Source: Trachythela sp. YZ-2020 (lineage: Eukaryota; Cnidaria; Anthozoa; Malacalcyonacea; Clavulariidae). From it: a DNA stretch of 64,000 nucleotides. Location: contig JADLSH010000015.1 of assembly GCA_016169945.1 (NCBI GenBank), positions 1 to 64,000 on the forward strand, in the 5' to 3' direction. The position numbers were made by a program, and so were the translations under genes. The notes under the pieces are model-generated. The model was not told where the DNA came from and ran no database searches. It was given only the letters and a program-made list of their open reading frames with translations. Shown here piece after piece: positions 11,586-22,888 of this stretch; the first letter of the stretch is position 1, and every line of letters begins with the position of its first letter.

Positions 11586-12697
11586 TAAAATTGTTATTGT
11601 TACTGTTATTTAGTGACGACTAAACTGTCACTGAACCGCTTACTGATTACAATCGTATCGATGTGATTTGAACTTTCATAAATTGAATAAAGTCTTCACT
11701 ATAGAAGTTAAACATTATAGCCGAAACTTCGAGTATTTTTATAAAAGTACAAAATAATGTTAATTCCAAAATGAACACTATCGACCATGCTTTAGTCATG
11801 CATGATCAGGAATGATGCTAGGTTACATTACAATGATATTTATAGTGAAGATTAAAGTAAGTCAACTCCAACTTGTATACTATACCACAATTTATATTAA
11901 TGACTCTAAAATTATCGACCGATCTCGGATCATTGGTCCTGATACTGCTTTTCAAAGAATCGCTTGCCATTCGACGTTTTAAACCTGAAATTAATCATGG
12001 AACTAAAACATTAAAAGAACTCATAATATTTAACTCTAGTTCTTTTACCAATATTTATCTCTTTAATCATGTGCTTTAGTTAAAAGCCTGATTGTTATAT
12101 CAGTCCGCCTCACTCCCTTCTTTTTATTCGCCGGCTATGACTTATAGGGCACATCTGATCATTCTAATTTTTTCGCGCAAGTGCATAACATTTCGAAACT
12201 TGCATTTCGCAACCCGCAACTTGCAGCTCGCAATTTCACAGCTCGCAATTACTTATTCCCATTCCAAGTATATACCGAATAGCAAAATACGTTTTAGTTT
12301 GAAATTATCTGTCGAACGAATTATTTGTGTTGAGAGTTTTAACCAAAATATTATTGGTTATATTAGCATGACCAAATCTGTTCTAAGTTAAAACAACCTA
12401 TATTTATTTGGTAGAAAGTACCTATATTGCTTAGTAGTTCTAAAAGTGTAAATTTCGTTTGTTTTAACTTTGTATTCAGTTCAATTACCCAATTAATTAT
12501 TCGTTAAAATAACCTAATATATATATTATCAGTTAAAATAACCACTTGGAATCGTTTGTTTACCTATTTAATTCTAGTTATTTCAACTTGTTACCTATTT
12601 TAAACCGGTTGTCCCAGACCAACTCAAATAACCTATCTTTTTTGGTTGTTTTAACATATCAGTTTTTACAGTATAAAATGAAGTTATTTAAGGATTA
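11586..12697. other. Unassigned AT-rich stretch
   Basis: No supported gene. Degenerate short repeats occur at 12400-12660 (AATAACCTAT and GTTAAAATAACC motifs on alternating phases) and look like a decayed tandem array. Confidence 0.35.
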
Positions 12698-13061
12698 AAG
12701 CACTCTGTGAGTGCATTATCGGGATTTACAAGCACGAGTTCACGAACAAGGAACGAGAGTTTAATACTGCACGAGACGCAGTCGAGTGCAGAATTAAACT
12801 TCGAGTTACTTGTTCGTGAACGAGTGCTTGTAATTCGCGATAATGCACGAACAAAGCAGCCTCGTACCCAGGCGCTTTAACGTGCTAAGCGGTTGCGTGA
12901 CGCGCGCGTGGAAACGTGTAGTGCGCAGCCACGACGGACGGGTTTAGCGCCTGGCAGAAAACGTGTCGAAAAGTGAGATTTTGGTCGAAAAGTGAGATTT
13001 CAAAACTTTTGTTGAACTTTGAGGAATTTTAGCGCTTTTAGCTTGCTTTTCTCGACGAAGC

Positions 13062-13105
13062 ATGGATGAGATCGATGAATCTCTTCAAAATATTACTTTT
13101 AAAAG
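13062..13105 (+). CDS. Possible first exon inside the TIR element
   Basis: An ATG 205 bases inside the left terminus reads MDEIDESLQNITFK and runs into a good donor (AAAAG|GTAAAT). It could be exon 1 of a spliced element gene. No second exon was identified, so this is weak. Confidence 0.25.
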
Positions 13106-13849
13106 GTAAATTTGTATGAATTTTTTTTATTATATATTCGAATATGATAATATAGTTATGTATTACTGTAAAATTATTAAAAGAGTACAATGTTGTCTCT
13201 TCACAGATTCGATATCTTATAGACACCAAAAGCAGAGATAACTAGGTAAGTAGTGTAATATATTAGTGATATGTCTTGAAGACCTGTAGATATTAAATAT
13301 AGTGAATATAGCAAGGGGCAAGTGCACTTTAGCTGCTTGAAGAGCATACCTGTGACATATGTCGAAGCTCTCTGTATAATTTTGTATTGTTTAAATCTTA
13401 ACAAGTTTATATAATAATAATTGGGCTGATTTGCCATTTCATTTAGTATCGACAGATACTGTTATGTCTAATATATGTCATTGATATCACAGACATCGAG
13501 TGATTTTACTGTTTTTGTTCCTGCATCACATACCAAAGGTATGAAATCCAATCATCAGAGCATAAATCACCACTTTCCCACAAAAGTCATCAATGGTTGT
13601 GTCCAAATTAATTTTGACATCTTTTCATATTTCCAGATAATCCAACAAGAAGGATGAAATTGTGTGAAGAAATTCAACATGTTGTGTTTGCTTAAAATGA
13701 CTCATTTGTCAAACAGTCTGATTTAAAATGAATTTACTTGATCAAACTGATGCAGGCAAAAATCTGTTAACACTATGTGTTACAGTCAGTTTTCCTGAAT
13801 GTATCAAGAATGAAGCTTAATAATTATTCTTAATAATTATTAAGCTATT

Positions 13850-14810
13850 TGTCCTATCTGACAGAAGAATTAAATAATGAGTACACACACAAAAATGTAT
13901 TGTTTATTGATTTTAAAATTAAAAATATAAATGTGCATCTTTTACATACTCTGATTCTATTTTATCACTAAGATAATTTGACAGAAAAATGTTACTGCTA
14001 AGTATGACCAATGGTCAACACTTTGTGGATGCAAATTTCACCATGCATACTTGTTCTGGTTTCCCCAATTCAGCTTCATGAAAGTGGCAAACACTGGGGG
14101 GTGAAGGAGATGGTTGCAAATTGCAATGCCCTTTGAGTGTTTTGTATATGCAAGATACTGCTAAACTAAGTAACTAATAGAGTTGTAACATGGTTTTTCA
14201 ACCATGATAACTTGATATATATCATCATCATTCATCAAGTATATTTGCAATAAATTTAAGCCAAATGAAACTGAAAAACAGAACATTACTGCCCAGTATG
14301 AAATCTTGTATTTTTAAGAGCCGGACAGTCGTGCGGAAATTTGTCGTGTGCGCCAAGACACCCAAATTATTCTACAATGTTTAAGCCAGTTTCAACGAAT
14401 TAACATCCTCATCTAAGATTTTTGTGCACCAATTATTCCGGTTGCTCATATATTGAGAAAGAGCCAACACACTTGGGCACTGAACATGTGAAGGTTCCAG
14501 CTCTTTCTTTCCATACTTAGATTAATACTGCAATAGAAGCCAACTAGAAGGGTCAAAATATGCAAGTAAACCATATTTGCACCTACAATATTTTACAAAA
14601 TGTCTGTCACTGCTTAATAAAAAGCTTTCTGGCTTTCATGCTATAAAATATTATACAAATATAAACTTTTATAGTTGTACATGTAGAGTACATTGTATAC
14701 AAATATACCTCATTATTCCCTTGATAGGTTATAAAGTATTATCAATCTATCCAATTTAATAATAATATGCAGATGAATACGGCATTGAAATTTAATATAT
14801 AAACGTGTGG
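13850..14810. other. Interior of TIR element, nothing recognised
   Basis: AT-rich, with a short palindrome TTAATAATTATTAAG near 13840. Short open frames lack any family motif. Confidence 0.35.
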
Positions 14811-15153
14811 CTAGCCACTGAGATTTTTCAGTGATTTGCGAAAATCCTTCAATATTAAAATCAGTGACACACTGATACAATACAGTGTCTTTATTTTACT
14901 CCTTTCCAGCTGTAGATTGTAGTAAATACTCCACACGTTGCCTTGATATATCATGGTTTTGAAAAATGTTTTATTGCCTTTATTCGCATAATATCTTTCT
15001 GTTGATATTTTGATTACAAATTTTGACCGCCATCTTGGAAACATTTTCTCCCAGGCGCTTCCCACCGAATTTTCCATTTCTCCCCTCGCGCGTTGTCCCG
15101 CGCGCTTAGCACGTTAAAGCGCCTGGGTACGAGGCTGCGAACAAAGAGTGCTT

Positions 15154-16214
15154 CAAAGGTTTTAATATTCAATTTGAGTAAACGCTTTGGCGGTATTTAT
15201 TTATTTATTAATTATGAGCAAAAACATTCTATAAACTTTGGTGAACTAACTGTTTACTAGTTCCTTGTTTAGTTTTAATAATATTCAAAAGTGTTTTTAG
15301 AATATTTTAAAACGACAAATAGCTTTTATAAAAGAAACAACCTTGTTGTTGTTTTTAATCTGTCTGCCGACTTACGAATATATTTTCAACCGGCTTCGGC
15401 GCTTCGCCACTCATTCACAACTTATATTCCGTAAATTCGTAAAATAAACTAAATAAACAACACATGTTTACGTTTAAATACGGAATTATTTTAGAAATTT
15501 GCCCACTTCGTGGTTTTGGGATTGTGTTCGGTTTAAAATAAACGAAATCTTATAAACTTTTCCAGTCGTGAATTCGGGCGCCATCTTGCCGTGCTGATAT
15601 AAACTATAACGGCACGGCCGTGCGTTGTTGCTATATAAAATGAACACACGTGGTTACAAAAATTGAGTATTAAATAATATTATCAAATGTTGTTATTTAT
15701 TCAATAATAAATGTTAAGCCTGTGTCTGTGTTCTGATTTTTTAACACATTGGATAATTATTTATTTGTTAGAGCGTTCGATACATAAGCCGGGAAAAGAA
15801 TTAAAATTGCATGTCATCGACCGACGGAAACGCGCTGTATTTACGATCAGTTGTTTCAAATGTAAATATCTCCAGACGTGTTTACTCTCTGGCAACAGGA
15901 CACGCGTTATGACTTCCACTTTAAAATTCTACGTAGTTTGTTCCGGTTCATATTATATATCCAAAGTAATTTGCATACATGTTCATAAATTATCTAAAAA
16001 AATTTACAATTATATTTTATATAAACCTGAATTGCCAGAACATGATTTGGAATTTGCCTAGCAATGTACACAAGAGTTGTAGCTCATTAAAAAGCGAATG
16101 TTGTTGGAAAGTTTCATTGCCTTTGACGAATTAGAACTATTTTTTTAAATTTTTTTAAATTCGCATACAAATGGTCGAAATCGTTGAAATTTAATATCCG
16201 GCACGCGATATAAA
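15154..16214. other. Unassigned region
   Basis: Contains a GC hairpin near 15388-15408 (CCGGCTTCGGCGCTTCGCC), which resembles the hairpin of the Helitron-like ends. A 116-codon open frame at 15711-16061 has no recognisable domain. No gene is supported. Confidence 0.35.
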
Positions 16215-16221
16215 TTACGGA

Positions 16222-16256
16222 AAATGCCATATAATAATAATAATTATTATTATTAT
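16222..16256. repeat. AAT/ATT microsatellite at LINE 3' end
   Basis: ATAATAATAAT followed by ATTATTATTAT, the likely 3' tail of the minus-strand LINE. Confidence 0.75.
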
Positions 16257-16435
16257 GAACTATATTTCAACACGGTACAATTTCACCTTATAAAATAATT
16301 ATGTACAAAGAAAAGAAAAAGGTGATCTTCCAACCGGCCGTGCTTACACTAGTAAAAATATGAATTACGATATTTACAAGAAGGTTATTATAACTATAGA
16401 TAACAACAAAGGGAAAATGAATATGATACTTAATA

Positions 16436-18178
16436 TTAACATGCACGTTTTATGTTAGATTTAAAATTAGCAATAGTTTCCGAGGACTTTTGTGATGAAG
16501 AAAGGTAGTTCCAGACTTCCGCCCCTCTATATGAGAATGCATTTTTCATATTGTTTGTTTTTGGTTTAGGTAATGTCAAATTGGCTCTCGATTGTCTTGT
16601 GTTATGGTCGTGTACGTCACTAATATTTGTAAACATATCACACAAATAATCAGGAACCATTTTGTTTTTTACCTTATACATGAAAATTGAAAGTTGTAGG
16701 ATCCTTCGTTTTTCGAGGTTGGGAACTCCTAGCTTACTTAATATGTCAGCTGATCGTGTCGTGTAATTCTCACGTGTGATTATTCGAAACGCCCTGCTCT
16801 GTAACTTTTGTAGTTTATCTGCTAATGTTTTCCCTAGACAACCACACACTTGAGCACAATAATCGAAGTAAGGTTGGATTATGGATTGGTATATTGTTAT
16901 TAGGGTATTGTATTCAATTGTATCTCGAAGTCGTCTGAGTATACCGAGGCCTGAAGTGACCTTTTTTGAAATGTGTTCGACCTGCACTGACCAGCTTAGA
17001 GACTCATCTATCATTAGGCCCAACGATTTTGTCGTTTTAACTCGTTTAATTTCTAAATTACCAACATTGATAACCGGATCAAAAGTTACTTGGCTAAGCC
17101 TTTTCTTGGTACCAATTATCATATATTCGGTTTTACTGTTGTTTAAAGTTAATTTATTTGCGGATAGCCAATTTGCAACATTGTTTAAATCGCCATTCAA
17201 TGTTTCTTCAATTACTTTAATATCATCACTTGTTGTTGCAATTTGGGTATCGTCTGCAAACATGTCTGCTTTTGCCCTGTTTAGACACTTTGGTAAGTCA
17301 TTGATGTAAATTAAAAATAGCAATGGGCCTAAACCAGAGCCTTGCGGTATGCCTGTTTTCATAATTGATGGGCTTGATGTATTACCATTCACACAACAGT
17401 ACTGGGTCCTATTTGATAGATACGACTCCAGCCAGCGATGCGCTGTTCCTTTTATTCCATAACTTGCTATTTTGTTTAAAAGTATGTTATGGTCGACAGT
17501 GTCAAATGCTTTTTTTAGGTCCAGAAACACAATCCCGTTTAGTTTTCCAATGTCAATGTTTTTATACCACTCGTTAGTAATATCCAGCAGTGCTGTAACA
17601 GTTGAGTGTTGTGGTCTAAATCCGTGTTGGCAATTTGTAAGTAGGTTAAAGTCATGTAAATAATTATAGATTTGGTTATGAATCAGCTTTTCCGCAATTT
17701 TGGCAACTACTGAAATAACGGATATCGGTCTGTAATTGGTCATTTCATCTTTAGCTTCAGACTTAAATATCGGAGTAATCCTAGCGATTTTCCAATCATT
17801 GGGAAATATGCCTGTTATAATGGAATGGTTAAATATGGATGTTAGAAATGGTGCAATAACTGATGCTGAAATTTTTAAGATACGAGCTGAGATACCATCA
17901 ATTCCAGATGCTTTGTTGGGCCCTAAACCGTGGAGTAGTTTTAAAACATCACTTTCTAGAATTTCTTGAAAGCTAGGGAGCCCATTAACTGGATGGTTTA
18001 TATCACTAAGAAAACTATCCGGTGAAATACTCGATCGAGGAATTTCGTTCGCAAGTTTTTCTCCCAGTTCAACAAAATATGTATTAAAGGCATCTGGAAT
18101 CAGAGTTTCATCAATTATTTCACCATTCCTATCTTTCATTTCTGGGATTTTATTTTTATTTGACGTTCTATTCATCAA
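16436..18178 (-). CDS. LINE reverse transcriptase, 580 residues
   Basis: RNA-dependent DNA polymerase for target-primed reverse transcription. Motifs in order: [44 protein letters not shown] (catalytic Asp), GIPQGSGLGPLLFLIYINDL and MFADDTQIA (FADD). A thumb and C-terminal region follow, with PYFDYCAQVCG. The palm is complete with no stops. The RT frame remains open upstream of the first Met at 18178 to about 18230, so that Met is not the original start. Confidence 0.9.
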   Translation of the reverse strand: MMNRTSNKNKIPEMKDRNGEIIDETLIPDAFNTYFVELGEKLANEIPRSSISPDSFLSDINHPVNGLPSFQEILESDVLKLLHGLGPNKASGIDGISARILKISASVIAPFLTSIFNHSIITGIFPNDWKIARITPIFKSEAKDEMTNYRPISVISVVAKIAEKLIHNQIYNYLHDFNLLTNCQHGFRPQHSTVTALLDITNEWYKNIDIGKLNGIVFLDLKKAFDTVDHNILLNKIASYGIKGTAHRWLESYLSNRTQYCCVNGNTSSPSIMKTGIPQGSGLGPLLFLIYINDLPKCLNRAKADMFADDTQIATTSDDIKVIEETLNGDLNNVANWLSANKLTLNNSKTEYMIIGTKKRLSQVTFDPVINVGNLEIKRVKTTKSLGLMIDESLSWSVQVEHISKKVTSGLGILRRLRDTIEYNTLITIYQSIIQPYFDYCAQVCGCLGKTLADKLQKLQSRAFRIITRENYTTRSADILSKLGVPNLEKRRILQLSIFMYKVKNKMVPDYLCDMFTNISDVHDHNTRQSRANLTLPKPKTNNMKNAFSYRGAEVWNYLSSSQKSSETIANFKSNIKRAC

Positions 18179-18204
18179 TTCGTTGAGTGTTTTCCATGTT
18201 TGTT

Positions 18205-19259
18205 TTAAATTTCCTGAATTGCTATGTAGTTTGCCTTGATAATACGAACATTTTGTATCTTTAATTTCCCTATTGTATTGGTTTTTAGCCTTTTGAAGAC
18301 GGACCAGCTATTAATTGTATTATCTGCTTTAGCTTTTCTGTTTAAGAAATTGATATGGCGTTTTTTTTCAATTAGATCTATTGTTAGCCAAGGTAGCCGC
18401 TTATTGGCCACCTTCCGTCTTTTTAGTGGGGCATGATTTTTCCAGATTTTGAAGAATTTATTCTTCCAAATCTGCCAAGATATATTTGGATCGTATTGAT
18501 CCAGGTCAAAAGCATTAAAGGAATTTTTCAAGTCTTGCAAGAATATTTGTTCATTGAAATGTTTGTAGTCGCGGTATTCAATTATTTTTGCATTTTCTTT
18601 GGAAAATTTAAATTTTCTAATGCCGTAAATAAGATAGTGATCACTTATACAAACAGTTGACACTCCTTTCGAAATAATATTATTAGAATTTGTTGTATAG
18701 AAGCGATCGATCAATGTCCGAGTATCTTTAGTAACTCTTGTAGCGCCACTTATCAATTGTTCATATTGATACAGTTCTGTAATGAATTTGAGTTCCGAAG
18801 CTTGGGGAGATAAATTTCCGGATAATAGGTCATAATTTACATCTCCTACAATAATACTTTCTTTAGAGTCATTATCGATTAATTGTAAACAGTTCTCAAA
18901 TCTATAAAGAGTGTCAATTGGATCATTTGGTGGTCGATACCACGTTGTAATTAAGAAAGGTTTGACGTTTTGTTTAGTAATTTGTATTGTAAGGATTTCA
19001 ATTTCAGGATCATTCAGGTCATTCCGGAGTCGAAAATTTATCGAATCTCTAAGGAAAAAACCGATACCACCACCAAATCTATTTCTGTTTCTGGAAATCC
19101 AATTGTAACCCTGAATGGCTATTGATTGTGTTGGCACACTGTCGTCCATTCGGGTTTCATTAATCGCGAGAACGTCAATTTCCTTATCATTCATGCAGAT
19201 CCTAAGTTCGTCAATATGTTTAGGTAGACTTGTTATGTTTAAGGAAGCTATTTTGAAGC
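18205..19259 (-). pseudogene. LINE apurinic-type endonuclease domain
   Basis: AP-endonuclease-like domain that nicks the target DNA for priming. Visible active-site motifs are NETR (catalytic Glu), TWYRPP, GDVNYD and SDHYLI (terminal Asp-His). The frame ends NYIAIQEI-stop at 18205, just where the RT frame overlaps, so a one-base shift has split a single ORF. The 5' start of the ORF is missing. Confidence 0.8.
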
Positions 19260-19262
19260 CGG

Positions 19263-19579
19263 AAGAAGGTTACTGTTACTTGCTAAACCAATAAAAATCA
19301 GCCATCTAGGCAATGACATCATGGGGAATCGCTTGCCGGTACTTTCAAGCCGATAGGATGCAGAGATCCCCGGCCGGGGATTTTACCTTGGGGACATCAG
19401 ACATACATACGTGGTACTGGCTATGAATTTTTGTGGTGTATTAAATCTGTGTAGGGCTTTGATTATGATATTTAGTATCAAAGTCCTTGAGTCTTTCAGC
19501 AAATCCGCAAATAATGAAAGTGCGACTTAAAACTGATGCGGGCGGTGGACGGTATTCTATTACTTTCATTCCCCTAGCC
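19263..19579. other. Unassigned spacer between LINE and minisatellite
   Basis: No gene. A palindrome CCCCGGCCGGGG lies near 19368. Part could be LINE 5' UTR, but nothing confirms it. Confidence 0.35.
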
Positions 19580-20874
19580 TAAGACTATCTTGGCATATTT
19601 TCGACTACCTTAGGGTACGTTAAACTACCTTAGACTACATTAGTCTACCTAATTTGATTAACTTAGGCTACCTTAGCCTACCTTTAATATGCTACAGGTC
19701 TTACAGTGCCTTAGCATACCGTACCATACCTTAGCCTGCCTTAGACTACCCTAGGGTACCTTAGACCACCTTAGACCACCTTAGGGTACCTTAGGCTATT
19801 AAGTACCTTAGACTACTTTAGATTACCTTAGCCTACATTAGGGAATCTAAAGTAGTCTAAGGTAGCATAAGGCAGGCTAAGGTAGTCTAAGATATGCTAG
19901 CTAGGACACTCTAAGGTAGGCTAAGGTAGTCCAAGGTAGTCTAAGGCAGGATAAGTCTACATTAGAGTACCTTAAATAGCCTACCTTAAACTATCTTAGC
20001 ATACCTTAGACTACCTTAGACTATCTTAGCCTACGTTAGATTACCTTAGCCTACCTTAGGGTACCTTAGACTATCTAAGGTATATATACTAAGGTAATCT
20101 AAGGTATTCTAAAGTAGTCTAAAGTTAGGCTAAGGTAGTCTAAGGTACCCTAATGAAATCTAAGGTAGTCTAAGGTACCCTAAGGTAGTCTAAGGCAGGC
20201 TAAGATTACCTTTTTAGACTACTTTAACCTACATTAGACTATCTTAGCATACCTTTGACTACTTAAGACTACCTTAGCTTACCTTAGACTACTTAAGACT
20301 ACGTTAGCTTACCTTAGACCATCTTTGACTACTTAGCCTACCTTAGACTACCTTAGAGTGCCTTAGCATACCTTAGACTACTTTAGCGCGACTTATACTG
20401 CCATAGCCTACCTTAGGGTACCTTATAGCCTACCTTAGACTACCTAATTAGACTACCTTAGAGTGCCTTAGCATACCTTAGACTACTTTAGCGCGACTTA
20501 TACTACCTTAGCCTACCTTAGGGTACCTTAGACTAACTTAGACTACTTTAGCCTACCTTATAATACCTTACACTAACTTAGACTACCTTAGAGAGCGTTA
20601 GCATACCTTAGACTACTTTAGCGGGACTTATACTACCTCAGCCTACCTTAGGGTACCTTAGACTAACTTAGACTACCTTAGCCTACTTATAATACCTTAC
20701 ACTACCTTAGAGTGCCTTCGCATACCTTAGACTACTTTAGCGCGACTTATACTACCTTAGCCTACCTTAGGGTACCTTAGACTAACTTAGACTACCTTAG
20801 CCTACCTTATAATACCTTACATAAACTTAGACTAACTTAGACTACCTTAGAGTGCCTTAGGTTCCATACCTTAA

Positions 20875-21020
20875 GGCTCTTTTCCACTCATCGCAAAACC
20901 AACTCGCAAACTCGCTGCGATTTCTTGCATGTAATTAAAATAAACTGTCGAGCATTGTGATTGGATGAAAGTACTTGCAGCGAGCTTGCGAGTTGGTTTT
21001 GCGACGGGTGGAAAAGAGGC
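20875..21020. mobile_element. TTAA MITE copy 1 inside minisatellite
   Basis: GGCTCTTTTCCACTCATCGC at the left is mirrored at the right end (GGGTGGAAAAGAGGC). TTAA flanks both ends. About 146 bases, no coding sequence. Confidence 0.8.
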
Positions 21021-21191
21021 TTAAGACTACTTTAGCGTGACTTATACTACCTTAGCCTACCTTAGGGTACCTTAGTCTACCTTAACCTTAAAGTGTCTTA
21101 ACATACTTTAGACTACCTTAGCCTACCTTATAATACCTTACACTACCTTACGGTACCTTAGACTACCTTAGAGTGTCTTAACATACCTTAA

Positions 21192-21339
21192 AGGCTCTTT
21201 TCCATTCGTCGTAAAAACCAACTCGCAAGCTCGCTGCGAATACTTTCACCCAATCACAATGCTCAACAGTTTATTTTAATTACATGCAAGAACTGGCAGC
21301 GAGTTGGCGAGTTGGTTTTGTGATGAGTGGAAAAGAGCC
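21192..21339. mobile_element. TTAA MITE copy 2
   Basis: Same family as the copy at 20875 but in opposite orientation. TIR starts AGGCTCTTTTCCATTCGTCG. TTAA on both sides. Confidence 0.8.
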
Positions 21340-21343
21340 TTAA

Positions 21344-21418
21344 GGCTCTACTCATCGCATTGTGATTGGATGAAAGTACTCGCAGCGAGCTTGTTTTTGC
21401 GACGAGTGGAAACGAGCC
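21344..21418. mobile_element. TTAA MITE copy 3, internally deleted
   Basis: Abuts copy 2 and shares its TTAA. Retains GGCTC...GACGAGTGGAAACGAGCC but lost much of one arm. Confidence 0.65.
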
Positions 21419-21482
21419 TTTAGACTACCTTAGCCTACCTTATACCTTACACTACCTTAGACTACCTTAGCCTACCTTAGGG

Positions 21483-21760
21483 TACGTATCTAGATTTTGT
21501 TGGCATCTCACTCGATTGAATAATAATTGAAGGGTTTTGTAGATGGAAAATTATTGAGTGTAAATTATATACATTTAATAGACCTAACCAGGAACAGCTG
21601 CGAAAAATGCAAATATAGGTCCCTGGCAGGAATCGAAATGCGGCCCTGCGATTCCGGTGCAGTGCTCTAACCAACTGAGCTACAGAGTCCAGTTGTCGAG
21701 CTCTAACCACAAGTTCATGTATATATACTAGGGTACTGCCATGTTAAGTTATGAGTAAAA
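21483..21760 (-). mobile_element. tRNA-derived SINE-like repeat, minus copy
   Basis: Contains a tRNA-like head at 21618-21690 (minus) with A box GTAGCTCAGTTGGTTAGAGC and a B-box-like GATTCCTGCC, followed by a conserved unique tail ending in ACCCTTCAATTATTATTC. The same unit occurs inverted at 21877-22160. Probably RNA polymerase III driven. Confidence 0.65.
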
Positions 21761-21876
21761 ATCTAGATTTTGTTGGCATCTCACTCGATTGAATAATAAT
21801 TGAAGGGTTTTGTAGATGGAAAATTATTGAGTGTAAATTATATACATTTAATAGACCTAACCAGTAACAGCTGCGA
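21761..21876 (-). mobile_element. SINE tail fragment, minus
   Basis: Repeats only the tail part of the neighbouring SINE-like unit (from TAGATTTTGTTGGCATCTC to CAGCTGCGA) and lacks the tRNA-like head. It abuts the inverted full copy. Confidence 0.55.
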
Positions 21877-22160
21877 TTCAATTATTATTCAATCGAATGA
21901 GATGCCAACAAAATTAAGATATTTACCCACAACTTAACATGGCAGTACCCTAATATATATACATGAACATGTGGTTAGAGCTCGACAACTGGACTCTGTA
22001 GCTCAGTTGGTTAGAGCGCTGCACCGGAAAGGCAGGGCCGCAGGATTCGATTCCTGCCAGGGACCTATAGTTGCATTTTTCGCAGCTGTTCCTGGTTAGC
22101 TAGGTCTAATAAATGTATATAATTTACACTCAATAATTTTCCATCTACAAAACCCTTCAA
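21877..22160 (+). mobile_element. tRNA-derived SINE-like repeat, plus copy
   Basis: Full unit in the opposite orientation to 21483-21760. The tRNA-like head at 21991-22064 folds as a near-cloverleaf: D arm GTAGCTCAGTTGGTTAGAGC, T arm GCAGG-ATTCGATT-CCTGC. The tail ends AAACCCTTCAATT. Conserved flanks shared by the copies mark it as a repeat, not a working tRNA gene. Confidence 0.65.
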
Positions 22161-22888
22161 TTACCTTAGGGTACCTTAGACTATTAAGTACCTCAAATTT
22201 CCTAAGGTAGTCTAAGGTAGTCTAAAGCAGCCTAAAGTAGTCTAAAGTAGGCTAAGGTAGTCCAACGTAGGCTAAGGTATGCTAAGGTAGGCTAAGATAG
22301 TCAAATATAAGCTAAGTTATGCTAAGATAGTCTAAGGTACCGTAAGATAGTCTAAGGTAGTTCAAGCCAGGCTAAGGTAGTCTAAGGTAGTCTAAAGTAG
22401 GCTAAGGTATGCTAAGATAGGCTACGGTAGTCAAATATAGGCTAGGTTATGCTAAGGTAGTCTAAAGTACCGTAAGGTAGTCTAATGTAGTCTAAGGCAG
22501 GCTAAGGTAGGCTAAGGCAGGCTAAGACTACTTTAGACTACTTTAGACTACCTTAGCCTACCTTAGACAGTACCTTAGACTAACTTTGGCTACCTTTGAC
22601 TACCTTAGGTTACCTTAGCCTACCTTAGAGTGCCTTATTATACCAAACACTACCTTAGCCTGCCTTAGACTACCTTAGTGTGCCTTATACTATCTTAGCC
22701 TACGTTAGGGTACCTTAGACTATTAAGTACCTTAGATTCCCTAATTAAGGTATTCTAAAGTAGACTAAGGTAGCCCAATGTAGGCTAAGGTAGGCTAAGG
22801 TAGTGTAAGGTAGGCTAATGTAATCTAAATAGGCTAAGGTATGCTAAGGATATCGCAGACTTTAATTCAACGTCGGCCACGGACATAT

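Larger units (their letters stand above)
12857..15137. mobile_element. 2.28-kb TIR element with 9-bp target duplication
   Basis: Inverted termini of 35 bases begin CAGCCTCGTACCCAGGCGCT and are perfect. CGAACAAAG flanks both sides (12848-12856 and 15138-15146). Nine-base duplications are typical of MULE elements; hAT and P make eight. The interior shows no transposase domain, so it is probably non-autonomous. The terminal 90 or so bases are GC- and CpG-rich, unlike the AT-rich interior. Confidence 0.85.
12698..15153. repeat. Long hairpin repeat interrupted by a TIR element
   Basis: AAGCACTC at 12698 and its complement ending at 15153 delimit an inverted repeat. Its arms (12715-12775 and 12790-12850) read inward through ACAAGCACGAGTTCACGAAC to a centre at GCACGAGACGCAGTCGAGTGC. 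The right arm was later split by the element at 12857-15137. Confidence 0.65.
16215..19262 (-). mobile_element. CR1/L2-like LINE, 5' truncated, EN plus RT
   Basis: Minus-strand non-LTR retrotransposon. It begins within the endonuclease domain (FKIASLNITSLPKHIDELR just upstream of 19194) and ends with a short AAT/ATT microsatellite at 16222-16256 instead of poly-A, as CR1/L2-type elements do. One frameshift near 18230 separates the endonuclease from the RT. Otherwise it is well preserved, suggesting fairly recent insertion. Confidence 0.85.
19580..22856. repeat. 10-bp minisatellite (TACCTTAGAC family), blocks in both orientations
   Basis: Hundreds of imperfect copies of a 10-base unit, mainly ACCTTAGACT, ACCTTAGCCT and ACCTTAGGGT. 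Blocks switch to the complementary reading (AAGGTAGTCT) at about 19845, back near 19955, again near 20085 and 20205, and again from about 22186. It hosts MITEs, SINEs and, between 22.86 and 25.84 kb, a Penelope-like element. Confidence 0.9.

Noticed and set aside
11174..11623. 149-codon open frame
   Set aside because: Lies within the Helitron-like copy C and reads into its end; not conserved in copies A and B.
15711..16061. 116-codon open frame
   Set aside because: No domain, no splice sites in phase, biased composition.
21991..22064. Functional tRNA gene
   Set aside because: Near-cloverleaf but mismatched acceptor stem, and identical flanks in other copies; treated as SINE head.
19580..22856. 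CRISPR array
   Set aside because: Eukaryotic 10-base minisatellite without spacers.
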